From Paraburkholderia sp. BCC1885 (GTDB taxonomy: Bacteria; Pseudomonadota; Gammaproteobacteria; Burkholderiales; Burkholderiaceae): a stretch of DNA of 64,000 nt. Both the position numbers and the translations under genes were made by a program. Under the pieces are notes generated by a model. The model was given only the letters and a program-made list of their open reading frames with translations, was not told where the DNA came from and ran no database searches. The stretch is taken from assembly GCF_900996235.1 (NCBI RefSeq), contig NZ_CAAJGM010000122.1, positions 1 to 64,000 of the forward strand. The letters run 5' to 3'. Shown here in pieces: positions 8,006 through 16,029 of this stretch; within the stretch, counting starts at the first letter, position 1, and every line of letters begins with the position of its first letter.

Positions 8006-8178
8006 TTCACTGTCTCCTGATAGCGCATTAAGGCATCCGGACAAAAAGCCTTCCATCCACATTGCGGCGCAACAAAACTCGCACCATCGCTGCAAAGTCC
8101 AGAATAGATTGCCGCGCCGCCCTTCCGCAAAGATTCGATAACCGCTCCGATTATTGGATCATTACCATCCACAGACAT
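8002..8178 (-). CDS. Possible small protein upstream of the GyrI-like gene
   Basis: A 58-codon frame (MSVDGNDPIIGAVIESLRKG ... PDALMRYQETVK) ends with a TGA that overlaps the ATG of the GyrI-like gene, the pattern of coupled genes. The translation has balanced composition, but codon use is less G/C-biased at third positions than in the core genes, and no good ribosome binding site is seen. It may be longer at the N-terminus (frame open to 8274) or not a gene at all. Confidence 0.25.
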   Translation of the reverse strand: MSVDGNDPIIGAVIESLRKGGAAIYSGLCSDGASFVAPQCGWKAFCPDALMRYQETVK

Positions 8179-8367
8179 GGAGATCGCTCGCAACAAGCGG
8201 AATCGAGACCGCGAAGCGTGCATATGCGAGCACCCGCATCGGCCACCGTCACCGCCATAAAGCCACCACCGCACGACATCGAATCACGAGCAGGTCCGGC
8301 GCTTTGGGGCTATCGTGACAGCTATCCCAGCACGCTGACGCCGTCCACCCGCCACGGAGCCGTAGAG

Positions 8368-9762
8368 ATGAGCTACACCGAGATCATCGGCAGCCGCACT
8401 TACCGCTTTGCCGACCTGAAAACGCTGCTGGCGAAAGCGAGCCCGCTGCGCTCAGGCGACCAGCTCGCGGGCATCGCGGCCGCCAGCGAGGAAGAGCGCG
8501 TCGCCGCCAAAATGGCGCTCGCGCAGGTGCCGCTGCGCGCCTTCCTCAGCGAGGCACTGATCCCATACGAAAGCGACGAGGTCACGCGCCTCACAATCGA
8601 CGATCACTCGTCCGAGGCCTTTGCCGACATCGCTCATCTGACAGTTGGCGACTTCCGCAACTGGCTGCTCAGCAGCGCGACGGACAGCGCGGCGCTCACC
8701 CGCATCGCCGCGGGGCTGACGCCGGAGATGGTGGCCGCCGTGTCGAAACTGATGCGCAACCAGGACCTGATCGCGGCGGCGCGCAAGCGTCCGGTAATCA
8801 CACGTTTTCGCAATACGGTGGGCTTGCCCGGACACATGTCGGTGCGCCTGCAACCCAATCATCCTACCGACGACGTCAAAGGCATCGCCGCTTCGATGCT
8901 CGACGGCCTGATGTACGGCTGCGGCGACGCGATGATCGGCATCAATCCTGCCACCGACAGCCTCGCCGCGATCACCACGCTGCTGCGGATGACCGACGAC
9001 TTCCGCCAGCGCTACCAGGTGCCGACGCAATCGTGCGTGCTCACCCACGTGACCAACACGATTGCCGCCATCGAGAAGGACGCGCCGGTGGATCTCGTGT
9101 TCCAGTCGATTGCCGGCACGCAACAGGCGAACGCCGGCTTCGGCATTTCGTTGGCGCTGCTGCAGGAAGCCTACGAAGCGGCGCTGTCGCTTGATCGCGG
9201 CACGGTCGGCAACAATGTCATGTATTTCGAAACCGGCCAGGGCAGCGCGCTCTCGGCAAACGCGCATCACGGCGTCGACCAGCAGACCTGCGAGGTGCGC
9301 GCCTACGCGGTGGCGCGCAAGTTCAATCCGTTCCTCGTCAACACGGTGGTCGGCTTCATCGGCCCCGAATATCTGTACGACGGCAAGCAGATCACGCGTG
9401 CTGGTCTCGAAGATCACTTCTGCGGCAAACTGCTCGGCGTGCCGATGGGCTGCGACATCTGCTACACGAATCACGCCGAGGCGGATCAGGACGACATGGA
9501 CAACCTGCTGACGCTGCTCGGCGTCGCGGGCATCAACTTCATCATGGGCGTGCCTGGGGCGGACGACGTGATGCTGAACTATCAAAGCACCTCCTTCCAC
9601 GACGCGCTGTATGTGCGCGACGTGTTGGGCTTGCGTCGAGCGCCCGAATTCGAGGCGTGGCTGGAGTCGATGCAGATCACCGATACACGTGGCATCCTGC
9701 TCAGCGGTGCGACACGGCAGCCCTTGCTGGAAGGCGCGCGCGAATGGATGGGCATGGCATGA
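8368..9762 (+). CDS. eutB: Ethanolamine ammonia-lyase large subunit EutB
   Basis: The catalytic subunit of the adenosylcobalamin-dependent enzyme that splits ethanolamine into acetaldehyde and ammonia. The 464-aa length is normal. Family blocks seen: SYTEIIGSRTYRFADLKTLL at the N-terminus, MYFETGQGSALSANAHHGVD, EVRAYAVARKFNPFLVNTVV and MGVPGADDVMLNYQSTSFHD. The start ATG has GGAG upstream; the frame is open 102 codons further but without family similarity. The stop overlaps eutC (ATGA). No microcompartment genes are nearby, so this is the simple cytosolic pathway. The acetaldehyde is probably oxidised by the convergent dehydrogenase at 11095. Confidence 0.97.
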   Translation: MSYTEIIGSRTYRFADLKTLLAKASPLRSGDQLAGIAAASEEERVAAKMALAQVPLRAFLSEALIPYESDEVTRLTIDDHSSEAFADIAHLTVGDFRNWLLSSATDSAALTRIAAGLTPEMVAAVSKLMRNQDLIAAARKRPVITRFRNTVGLPGHMSVRLQPNHPTDDVKGIAASMLDGLMYGCGDAMIGINPATDSLAAITTLLRMTDDFRQRYQVPTQSCVLTHVTNTIAAIEKDAPVDLVFQSIAGTQQANAGFGISLALLQEAYEAALSLDRGTVGNNVMYFETGQGSALSANAHHGVDQQTCEVRAYAVARKFNPFLVNTVVGFIGPEYLYDGKQITRAGLEDHFCGKLLGVPMGCDICYTNHAEADQDDMDNLLTLLGVAGINFIMGVPGADDVMLNYQSTSFHDALYVRDVLGLRRAPEFEAWLESMQITDTRGILLSGATRQPLLEGAREWMGMA

Positions 9763-10568
9763 GCCAGGATTTCCTCGAAAAGAATCCGTGGAGCGCGTTG
9801 CGGCAATTCACTAACGCGCGCATTGCGCTTGGCCGTGCCGGCAACAGCTTGCCGACCGAGCCGCTGCTCGCGTTCAACCTCTCGCATGCCCAGGCGCGGG
9901 ACGCAGTGCATCATCCACTTGAGGTCGAGCCGCTGCACGAGCAGTTGCGCGCCAACGGCTTCACCACGCTCGATGTGCATAGCGCCGCGCCGGATCGCCA
10001 GCATTATTTGCGGCGTCCCGATCTGGGAAGGCGTCTCGCGGACGAAAGCCGCGCGGCACTCGTTGAGACGCTGCGGGCTCAGGCCGCTACGGAAGCGCCG
10101 GAAGTGGTATTCGTCATCGCCGACGGCTTATCGGCTTTCGCGGCCTCGAAGCAATCCATCCCGCTCCTGCAGGCCGTGTGCGCAAAACTCACCGATTGGA
10201 ATATCGGACCCGTGGTGGTCGCACGGCAAGCGCGAGTGGCGCTCGGCGATGAAATCGGCGAGCTGTTGCGCACGCAACTCGTCGTGATGTTGATTGGCGA
10301 ACGTCCGGGCTTGAGTTCGCCGGATAGCCTCGGCATCTATCTGACCTATGCGCCCAAAGTGGGCTGCAGCGACGCGCAGCGCAATTGCATTTCGAATGTG
10401 CGGCCCGAGGGTTTGAGCTACGCCGGCGCGGCGCACAAACTGCACTATCTGCTGACGCGCGCACGCCGTCTGGGGCTTACTGGCGTGGGACTGAAAGACG
10501 ATAGCGACGCCTTGCTGGAAGCCGCAACGCAGACACCCGCGATCATCGCTACATCGGCGACAAAGTAA
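9759..10568 (+). CDS. eutC: Ethanolamine ammonia-lyase small subunit EutC
   Basis: The 269-aa partner of EutB that helps bind adenosylcobalamin. Seen: FTNARIALGRAGNSLPTEPL near the start, VVFVIADGLSAFA, VVARQARVALGDEIG, VVMLIGERPGLSSPDSLGIY and CISNVRPEGLSY, all standard EutC blocks. The ATG overlaps the eutB stop by four bases, so the subunits are co-translated. It is convergent with the DUF779 gene, with a hairpin between them. Confidence 0.97.
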   Translation: MSQDFLEKNPWSALRQFTNARIALGRAGNSLPTEPLLAFNLSHAQARDAVHHPLEVEPLHEQLRANGFTTLDVHSAAPDRQHYLRRPDLGRRLADESRAALVETLRAQAATEAPEVVFVIADGLSAFAASKQSIPLLQAVCAKLTDWNIGPVVVARQARVALGDEIGELLRTQLVVMLIGERPGLSSPDSLGIYLTYAPKVGCSDAQRNCISNVRPEGLSYAGAAHKLHYLLTRARRLGLTGVGLKDDSDALLEAATQTPAIIATSATK

Positions 10569-10591
10569 AACGTAAGTACATCGAAACATAC

Positions 10592-10631
10592 TCGCGCCTG
10601 CGCGTCCACCTTCACGACGTCACAGGCGCGA
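10592..10631. terminator. Inverted repeat between convergent eutC and DUF779 genes
   Basis: TCGCGCCTG at 10592-10600 and CAGGCGCGA at 10623-10631 form a 9-bp stem with a 22-base loop. It sits just after eutC and before the end of the opposing gene. There is no T-run, so intrinsic termination is uncertain. Confidence 0.35.
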
Positions 10632-10636
10632 TCCCT

Positions 10637-11029
10637 TCACGCATCTGCCCGTTCAACCGGATGCGCGCCCAGCCATGCGTTCTCCTCAGCTTCGAAGAGC
10701 CGCGAGCGCGTCAAAAACCTGAGCCCAGTTGGCCGTTCCAGTGAAAACATTCCGCCATTGCCCGGCACGACGTCGATGATCAGTTGCGTGTTCTGCCAAT
10801 ACTCGAATTGCGATTCGCTCATATAAAACGGCACCTCGGCAATCGTGCCCAGCTTCACATCGGACGAACCGACCATAAACTCGCCCGCCGGAAAACACAT
10901 CGGCGCGCTGCCATCGCAGCATCCTCCCGATTGATGAAACAGCAGCGGCCCATGTTCGGCGCGCAACTTGCCGATCAGGTCCGCTGCGGCGGGCGTCACG
11001 ATCACGCGTTCCACTTCCTTGTCAGCCAT
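10637..11029 (-). CDS. DUF779 family protein
   Basis: A 130-aa protein of the DUF779 family, typically encoded beside acetaldehyde or ethanol dehydrogenases. Key block: PLLFHQSGGCCDGSAPMCFP, a Cys cluster that may bind metal, followed by LGTIAEVPFYMSESQFEYW. The start has GAGGAA upstream. The gene lies 65 bases downstream of the aldehyde dehydrogenase on the same strand, so both are probably transcribed from the sigma-54 promoter at 12685. Exact function unknown; a role in alcohol or aldehyde oxidation is inferred from context. Confidence 0.88.
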   Translation of the reverse strand: MADKEVERVIVTPAAADLIGKLRAEHGPLLFHQSGGCCDGSAPMCFPAGEFMVGSSDVKLGTIAEVPFYMSESQFEYWQNTQLIIDVVPGNGGMFSLERPTGLRFLTRSRLFEAEENAWLGAHPVERADA

Positions 11030-11094
11030 AACGATTCCTCGCTCAGAAAAGGCAGCGAGCCGCACGACGCGGCTCGCTCAAAGGAACGTCTGGA

Positions 11095-12615
11095 TCAGAA
11101 GAAGCCGAGCGGCTTCTGGCTGTAGCTGACGAGGAGGTTCTTGGTTTGCTGGTAGTGATCGAGCATCATCTTGTGGTTCTCACGGCCAATGCCCGATTGC
11201 TTGTAGCCGCCGAACGCCGCATGCGCCGGATACGCGTGATAGCAGTTGGTCCACACGCGGCCGGCCTGAATGCCACGTCCCATGCGGTATGCCAGCGTAC
11301 CGTCGCGCGTCCACACGCCGGCGCCGAGACCGTAGAGGGTATCGTTGGCGATTTCCAGAGCATCCTCTTCATTCTTGAAGGTCGTGACCGACACCACCGG
11401 TCCGAAGATTTCTTCCTGGAAGATGCGCATCTTGTTGTGGCCGCGAAATACGGTCGGCTTGATGTAGTAGCCCTTGCTCAGCTCACCGTCGAGCGTGTTG
11501 CGCTCGCCGCCGATCAGACATTCGGCGCCTTCCTGCTTGCCGAGGTCGATATACGAGAGGATTTTCTCGAGTTGTTCCTGGGAAGCCTGGGCGCCGATCA
11601 TCGTCTTGCTGTCGAGCGGATGGCCTTGCGTGATAGCGGAGACGCGTTTGATCGCGCGTTCCATGAAACGGTCGTAGATCTTCTCTTCGACCAGCACGCG
11701 CGACGGGCAGGTACACACTTCGCCCTGATTCAGCGCGAACATCGCGAAGCCTTCGAGCGCCTTGTCGAAGTAGCTGTCGTCGTGATCCATCACATCGGCG
11801 AAGAAAATGTTCGGGCTCTTGCCGCCGAGTTCGAGCGTCACCGGAATGATGTTCTGGCTCGCGTACTGCATGATCAGACGGCCGGTGGTCGTTTCACCGG
11901 TGAAGGCGATCTTGGCGATGCGCTTGTTCGACGCGAGCGGCTTGCCCGCTTCCAGACCAAAGCCGTTCACGACGTTGACCACGCCGGCCGGCAGCAGATC
12001 ATGGATCAGTTCCAGCAGCACGAGGATCGACGCCGGGGTTTGCTCCGCCGGTTTCAGGACGACGCAGTTGCCGGCGGCGAGGGCCGGCGCCAGCTTCCAG
12101 ATCGCCATCAGGATCGGGAAGTTCCACGGGATGATCTGTCCCACCACCCCTAGCGGCTCGTGAAAGTGATAGGCGACGGTGTCGGCGTCGATCTCGGAGA
12201 TCGAGCCTTCCTGGGCGCGGATGCAGCCCGCGAAGTAGCGGATGTGATCGATGGCGAGCGGGATGTCGGCCGCCATGGTTTCGCGCAGCGGCTTGCCGTT
12301 GTCGATGGTCTCGGCAACCGCCAGCTTCTGCAGATTCGCTTCCATCCGGTCCGCGATGCGGTTGAGGATGTTGGCGCGATCGGTGGTGGAGGTTTTGCCC
12401 CACGCCGTTTTGGCGCGATGCGCGGCGTCGAGCGCGAGTTCGATATCGGCTTCGCGCGAACGCGGAATCGACGTGAACGGTTCACCGGTGATGGGCGAGA
12501 TGTTGTCGAAATACTCGCCGCCAACCGGCTTGACCCACTCGCCGCCGATAAAATTGCCGTATTGCTTTTTGTACGGGAATTCAGTGGTCAGAAACTGCAT
12601 TTCAGCGTGATTCAT
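11095..12615 (-). CDS. NAD-dependent acetaldehyde-type dehydrogenase (ExaC/AcoD-like)
   Basis: A 506-aa aldehyde dehydrogenase superfamily member. Seen: [20 protein letters not shown], the NAD-binding [12 protein letters not shown] and [27 protein letters not shown] with the general-base Glu, and [11 protein letters not shown] with the catalytic Cys. The close fit to the AcoD/ExaC group suggests oxidation of acetaldehyde to acetate, which fits the EutBC product made next door. The start ATG has GAGGAG six bases upstream. It carries its own sigma-54 promoter and upstream palindrome. Confidence 0.92.
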   Translation of the reverse strand: MNHAEMQFLTTEFPYKKQYGNFIGGEWVKPVGGEYFDNISPITGEPFTSIPRSREADIELALDAAHRAKTAWGKTSTTDRANILNRIADRMEANLQKLAVAETIDNGKPLRETMAADIPLAIDHIRYFAGCIRAQEGSISEIDADTVAYHFHEPLGVVGQIIPWNFPILMAIWKLAPALAAGNCVVLKPAEQTPASILVLLELIHDLLPAGVVNVVNGFGLEAGKPLASNKRIAKIAFTGETTTGRLIMQYASQNIIPVTLELGGKSPNIFFADVMDHDDSYFDKALEGFAMFALNQGEVCTCPSRVLVEEKIYDRFMERAIKRVSAITQGHPLDSKTMIGAQASQEQLEKILSYIDLGKQEGAECLIGGERNTLDGELSKGYYIKPTVFRGHNKMRIFQEEIFGPVVSVTTFKNEEDALEIANDTLYGLGAGVWTRDGTLAYRMGRGIQAGRVWTNCYHAYPAHAAFGGYKQSGIGRENHKMMLDHYQQTKNLLVSYSQKPLGFF

Positions 12616-12684
12616 CTGTCTGCTCCTCACATGTTCGTATGGTGAATACCCGGCGCGGATTTCCCGCTTGCCGCCCGTCGCAGA

Positions 12685-12700
12685 TGCCAGAAGCGTGCCA
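12685..12700 (-). promoter_or_regulatory. Sigma-54 (-24/-12) promoter of the aldehyde dehydrogenase
   Basis: Read on the minus strand the bases are TGGCACGCTTCTGGCA. This fits the -24 element TGGCACG perfectly and gives the invariant GG and GC ten bases apart; the -12 box TGGCA has one difference from TTGCA. It lies about 70 bases upstream of the start codon. Confidence 0.75.
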
Positions 12701-12794
12701 GTGCGAAGGGGAGGGAGGCGGGTAAGTGGGGCGGCCTTAATGGGGAGGCAGGGCGGCGCGGACTGTTCAATGTGATCAGGCGGACGCGCGCTTT

Positions 12795-12824
12795 TTCTGA
12801 ACACCACGCGCAGAGTGTTCAGAA
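12795..12824. promoter_or_regulatory. Perfect 10-bp palindrome, probable activator (enhancer) site
   Basis: TTCTGAACAC at 12795-12804 and GTGTTCAGAA at 12815-12824 are exact inverted copies separated by 10 bases. The pair lies about 100 bases upstream of the sigma-54 promoter, where enhancer-binding activators of the AcoR type bind. The activator gene is not in the window. Confidence 0.6.
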
Positions 12825-12867
12825 TTTGAGCAACGACGAATTGGAGATCTGACGAGCGGTTCTCAGC

Positions 12868-15192
12868 TCACCTGCGCAACAACCTCAACCCATTCCCCAC
12901 CACCAGCAGGCTCGCCCCGGCATCGGCGAACACCGCCATCCACATCGTGCCGTAGCCCATCAAGGTGAGCGTCAGGAACACCGCTTTCACGCCGAGCGCC
13001 AGCGCGATGTTTTGCACCAGCACGGAATGCGTCGCTCGCGAGAGCCGGATGAACAGGGGGATTTTGCGCAGGTCGTCGTCCATGAGCGCGACGTCGGCGG
13101 TTTCGATGGCGGTGTCGGTGCCCATGGCGCCCATCGCAAAGCCGATGTCGGCGCGAGCGAGCGCGGGTGCGTCGTTGATGCCGTCGCCTACCATTCCCAC
13201 CGTCGCGCCCTGGGCCGCGAGTGCTTCCACCGCCTTGAGCTTGTCCTCCGGCAACTGATCGCCATGCGCGCGGTCGATGCCGACCTGGCGCGCAATCGCC
13301 GCGGCGGTATGCGGGTTGTCGCCGCTCAGCATGGCCGTCTGGACGCCCAGCGTCCGCAGATCGGCGATGGCTGCGTGGCTGCTGTCCTTCACCGTGTCGG
13401 CGACGGCGAAGAGGCTCAGCACACGTTCGTCGTCCATCAGCATGACGACGGTTTTGCCCTCGCGTTCGAGCGTCTCGAGCCGCGCTTCGAGGGCAGGCGA
13501 ACAGTGCCCGAGTTCGTGCACCAGACGGTGATTGCCGAGCCGATACGGCACGCCGTCGATGGCGCCGCTCACGCCGCGTCCCAAGATGGCTTCGAACGCT
13601 TCGACCGGTGATACGGGGATGCCGTCCGCCGTAGCGGCACTCGCAATCGCCCGCGACACAGGATGATCCGAGCGGCTCGCGAGGCTTGCGGCAAGCCTGC
13701 GGCAATGGCTGGCTTCGAGATCCGCGCGCAGTTCGAAGTCCGTCTGAACCGGCTTGCCGTGCGTGAGGGTGCCGGTCTTGTCGAGCGCGAGCCACGTCAG
13801 CTTGCGTCCCTGTTCGAGGTAGGCGCCGCCCTTGATCAGGATGCCGTGACGGGCCGCCGCCGCCAGCCCGCTGACGATCGTCACCGGCGTGGAAATCACC
13901 AGCGCGCACGGGCAGGCGATCACCAGCATCACCAGCGCCTTGTAGATCCAGTCGTGCCAAATGCCGCCGAATAGCAGCGGCGGAATCACCGCGACGGCCA
14001 GCGCGATGGCGAATACGATCGGCGTGTAGACGCGCGCGAACCGGTCGACGAAGCGCTGCGTCGGTGCTTTGGAGCCCTGAGCTTCTTCGACGGCGTGGAT
14101 GATGCGCGCCAGCGTCGTGTTGCCGGCGGCAGCCGTGACGCGATAGTCGAACGAGCCGGCCAGGTTGATCGTGCCGGCGAAGACCGCGTCGCCCGCAGTC
14201 TTGTCGACCGGCAGGCTCTCGCCGGTGATCGGCGCCTGATTCACGCTCGAGCGGCCCGCGACGATCTCACCGTCCAGGCCGATCCGTTCGCCTGGCTTCA
14301 CGCGCACGGTCTGGCCGGCGCTCACCGACTGGATGTCGGCCTCGCGCCAATCGCCATCCGGCTGCTGCACCGTGGCGGTCTCGGGCGTCAGTTGCATCAG
14401 GCCTTTGATGGCGTTGCGGGCGCGGTCGAGCGATCTGGCCTCGATCAGTTCGGCGATCGTGAACAGCACCATCACCATGGCCGCTTCTGACCATTGGCGC
14501 AGGATTAGCGCGCCGGTGACCGCAATGCTCATCAGCGCGTTGATGTTGAGGTTGCCGTTGCGGATCGCGAGCCAGCCTTTCCGGTACGTGCTGAGGCCGC
14601 AAGAGACGACCGCGACGATCGCGAGTGCCGCAGCAAGCCACGCCGGCGCGCCGAGCCAACTGGCGGCCTCGGAGCCGACGGCCGCCACGCCAGCCATGGC
14701 GAGCGGCCACCAGGGCCTGGACGGCGTGGCGGGCGTGCTGGCAAGCGGCGTGGCGGCATCGGCGTCGGCCAGCTCGGGTTCGAAGTCGAGCGAGCGCAGG
14801 CTCGCCAGGATCGAACCCAGCGCCTCCGGCGTATGCACGACGGTGAGCACACGCTGCATCAGGTTGAAGTCGAGCCCCACCACGTAAGGCATCCGGCCGA
14901 GCTTCTTGCGGATCAGCGCCTCTTCGGTCGGGCAGTCCATCTGCATGATGCGGATCGAGGTGCGCACGTGAGCGCCCAGGGTTTCCGGTCCGGCGAGCGT
15001 GGCCAGGTCGACGGGAGCAGTGCTGCAGCAGGCGTCGGCGTGGTCGTGGCTGTGGCCGTGATGGTGGTCGTGACCGCACTCATGGTCGTGGGAATCTTGA
15101 TGCCTGTCTTCCAGAAGCCCCGCCGGCTGGGCATGAGCGCACGATTCTCCATGTTCGTGAGGATGCGTTTCGGCGGTGCTGGCGTGAGGCAT
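12868..15192 (-). CDS. cadA: Heavy-metal P1B-type ATPase, CadA-like (Cd/Zn/Pb efflux)
   Basis: A 774-aa inner-membrane pump exporting soft divalent metals. Order: a His-rich N-terminus of about 55 residues (HECGHDHHHGHSHDH), one HMA-like domain with MDCPTEE, membrane helices, the TGES actuator motif, the metal-site helix IACPCALVIS, the phosphorylation motif DKTGTLT, the HP motif (RSDHPVSRAI) and the hinge VGDGINDAPALARAD. The CPC motif and His-rich tail favour Cd/Zn/Pb over Cu. The start is at ATG 15192; the frame is open upstream into the regulator gene. It is divergent from a CadR-type regulator with a shared MerR-type promoter. Confidence 0.92.
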   Translation of the reverse strand: MPHASTAETHPHEHGESCAHAQPAGLLEDRHQDSHDHECGHDHHHGHSHDHADACCSTAPVDLATLAGPETLGAHVRTSIRIMQMDCPTEEALIRKKLGRMPYVVGLDFNLMQRVLTVVHTPEALGSILASLRSLDFEPELADADAATPLASTPATPSRPWWPLAMAGVAAVGSEAASWLGAPAWLAAALAIVAVVSCGLSTYRKGWLAIRNGNLNINALMSIAVTGALILRQWSEAAMVMVLFTIAELIEARSLDRARNAIKGLMQLTPETATVQQPDGDWREADIQSVSAGQTVRVKPGERIGLDGEIVAGRSSVNQAPITGESLPVDKTAGDAVFAGTINLAGSFDYRVTAAAGNTTLARIIHAVEEAQGSKAPTQRFVDRFARVYTPIVFAIALAVAVIPPLLFGGIWHDWIYKALVMLVIACPCALVISTPVTIVSGLAAAARHGILIKGGAYLEQGRKLTWLALDKTGTLTHGKPVQTDFELRADLEASHCRRLAASLASRSDHPVSRAIASAATADGIPVSPVEAFEAILGRGVSGAIDGVPYRLGNHRLVHELGHCSPALEARLETLEREGKTVVMLMDDERVLSLFAVADTVKDSSHAAIADLRTLGVQTAMLSGDNPHTAAAIARQVGIDRAHGDQLPEDKLKAVEALAAQGATVGMVGDGINDAPALARADIGFAMGAMGTDTAIETADVALMDDDLRKIPLFIRLSRATHSVLVQNIALALGVKAVFLTLTLMGYGTMWMAVFADAGASLLVVGNGLRLLRR

Positions 15193-15227
15193 GGTGGCTT
15201 CCTGGCTGGATTTGTGGTCTAGTAAAC

Positions 15228-15248
15228 ACCTTGAAGCCACTACAAGGT
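15228..15248 (-). promoter_or_regulatory. CadR/PbrR-type operator in a 19-bp-spacer promoter
   Basis: On the minus strand ACCTTG and CAAGGT form a dyad around TAGTGGCTT. A -35 box TTGACC overlaps the left arm and TTTACT (-10) follows after 19 bases, the unusually long spacer that MerR-family activators untwist. It drives the metal ATPase gene. Confidence 0.75.
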
Positions 15249-15271
15249 CAAGGACGCAATCCGGAGGCTCC

Positions 15272-15703
15272 ATGAAAATCGGCGAACTCGCGAAGATTGC
15301 CCACTGCACCACCGAGACCATCCGCTTCTACGAAAAAGAGGGCCTGTTGCCCGAAGCGGACCGCACCGAAGCCAATTACCGCAGCTACACGGCGCGGCAC
15401 GTCGAACGCCTGCGTTTCATCCGCAATTGCCGGGCGCTCGACATGACTCACGACGAAATCCGTGCCCTGTTGCGTCTGACCGACGCCCCGGCCGACGGCT
15501 GCGGCGCGATCAACACATTGATCGACGAGCACATTGCGCACGTCGACACGCGCATCGAGGAGCTCAAGCAACTCAAGGCGCAATTGACGACGCTGCGCGA
15601 GCAGTGTCAGACCGAGCAGGCGGTCGAAGATTGCGGCATCGTCCATGGCCTCACCGACATGGAAGTGAGCGCGCCGCGTTCGCGTCACACCCACCTGGGT
15701 TGA
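15272..15703 (+). CDS. cadR: MerR-family metal-responsive regulator (CadR/PbrR type)
   Basis: A 143-aa MerR-family regulator. N-terminal winged helix: MKIGELAKIAHCTTETIRFY. A long dimerisation helix follows (HVDTRIEELKQLKAQL). Metal-site Cys are at the CadR/PbrR positions: one in GCGAINTL, one in REQCQTE and one in EDCGIVHG; the C-terminus carries RSRHTHLG. It should sense Cd, Pb or Zn and activate the divergent ATPase gene through the operator at 15228. The start ATG follows a GGAGG site. It is not clear from sequence which metal is sensed best. Confidence 0.9.
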   Translation: MKIGELAKIAHCTTETIRFYEKEGLLPEADRTEANYRSYTARHVERLRFIRNCRALDMTHDEIRALLRLTDAPADGCGAINTLIDEHIAHVDTRIEELKQLKAQLTTLREQCQTEQAVEDCGIVHGLTDMEVSAPRSRHTHLG

Positions 15704-15771
15704 ACGGGCGCTGCCCGTCGAAAATATCGCCTCGCGCGCGTGCTAAGCGTGCTGCGGGGTGAATCAACAAA

Positions 15772-15996
15772 ATGAATCGAAGTTGGAGAAGCAACGTGTT
15801 CAAGTGTAGAAATCAGTCCTGCGAAGCGCGGTGGGAGCAATCGGACGTCGTGATCAAGAACGAGGGCCAGGGGCTCCTGTTCCGCTGCCCGATGTGCGGC
15901 GCGCGCAATTACGTCGAACGTTTCGACGCGGACGACGGCTCGGTGGTGTACGAGCAGATCGAAGGCCGTCCGTCTCCCGGCCCGATGGCCGAATAG
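15772..15996 (+). CDS. Small zinc-ribbon-like hypothetical protein
   Basis: A 74-aa protein with two CxxxxC/CxxC pairs (FKCRNQSCEARW and FRCPMCGARNY), which should bind one zinc. GTG 15796, eight codons downstream, has the better ribosome binding site (GGAG) and may be the true start, giving VFKCRNQSC. The acidic end (DADDGSVVYEQ) has no recognised motif. It sits alone between the metal regulator and the helicase gene; function unknown. Confidence 0.7.
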   Translation: MNRSWRSNVFKCRNQSCEARWEQSDVVIKNEGQGLLFRCPMCGARNYVERFDADDGSVVYEQIEGRPSPGPMAE

Positions 15997-16029
15997 TCCG
16001 TAGCCTTCAGCCGATAGCGAGCCATCCTA

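Noticed and set aside
8452..9600. 382-codon minus-strand frame opposite eutB
   Set aside because: Composition typical of a shadow frame, and eutB is certain on the other strand.
11146..12153. 335-codon plus-strand frame opposite the aldehyde dehydrogenase
   Set aside because: Covers a certain gene on the other strand and shows no family similarity.
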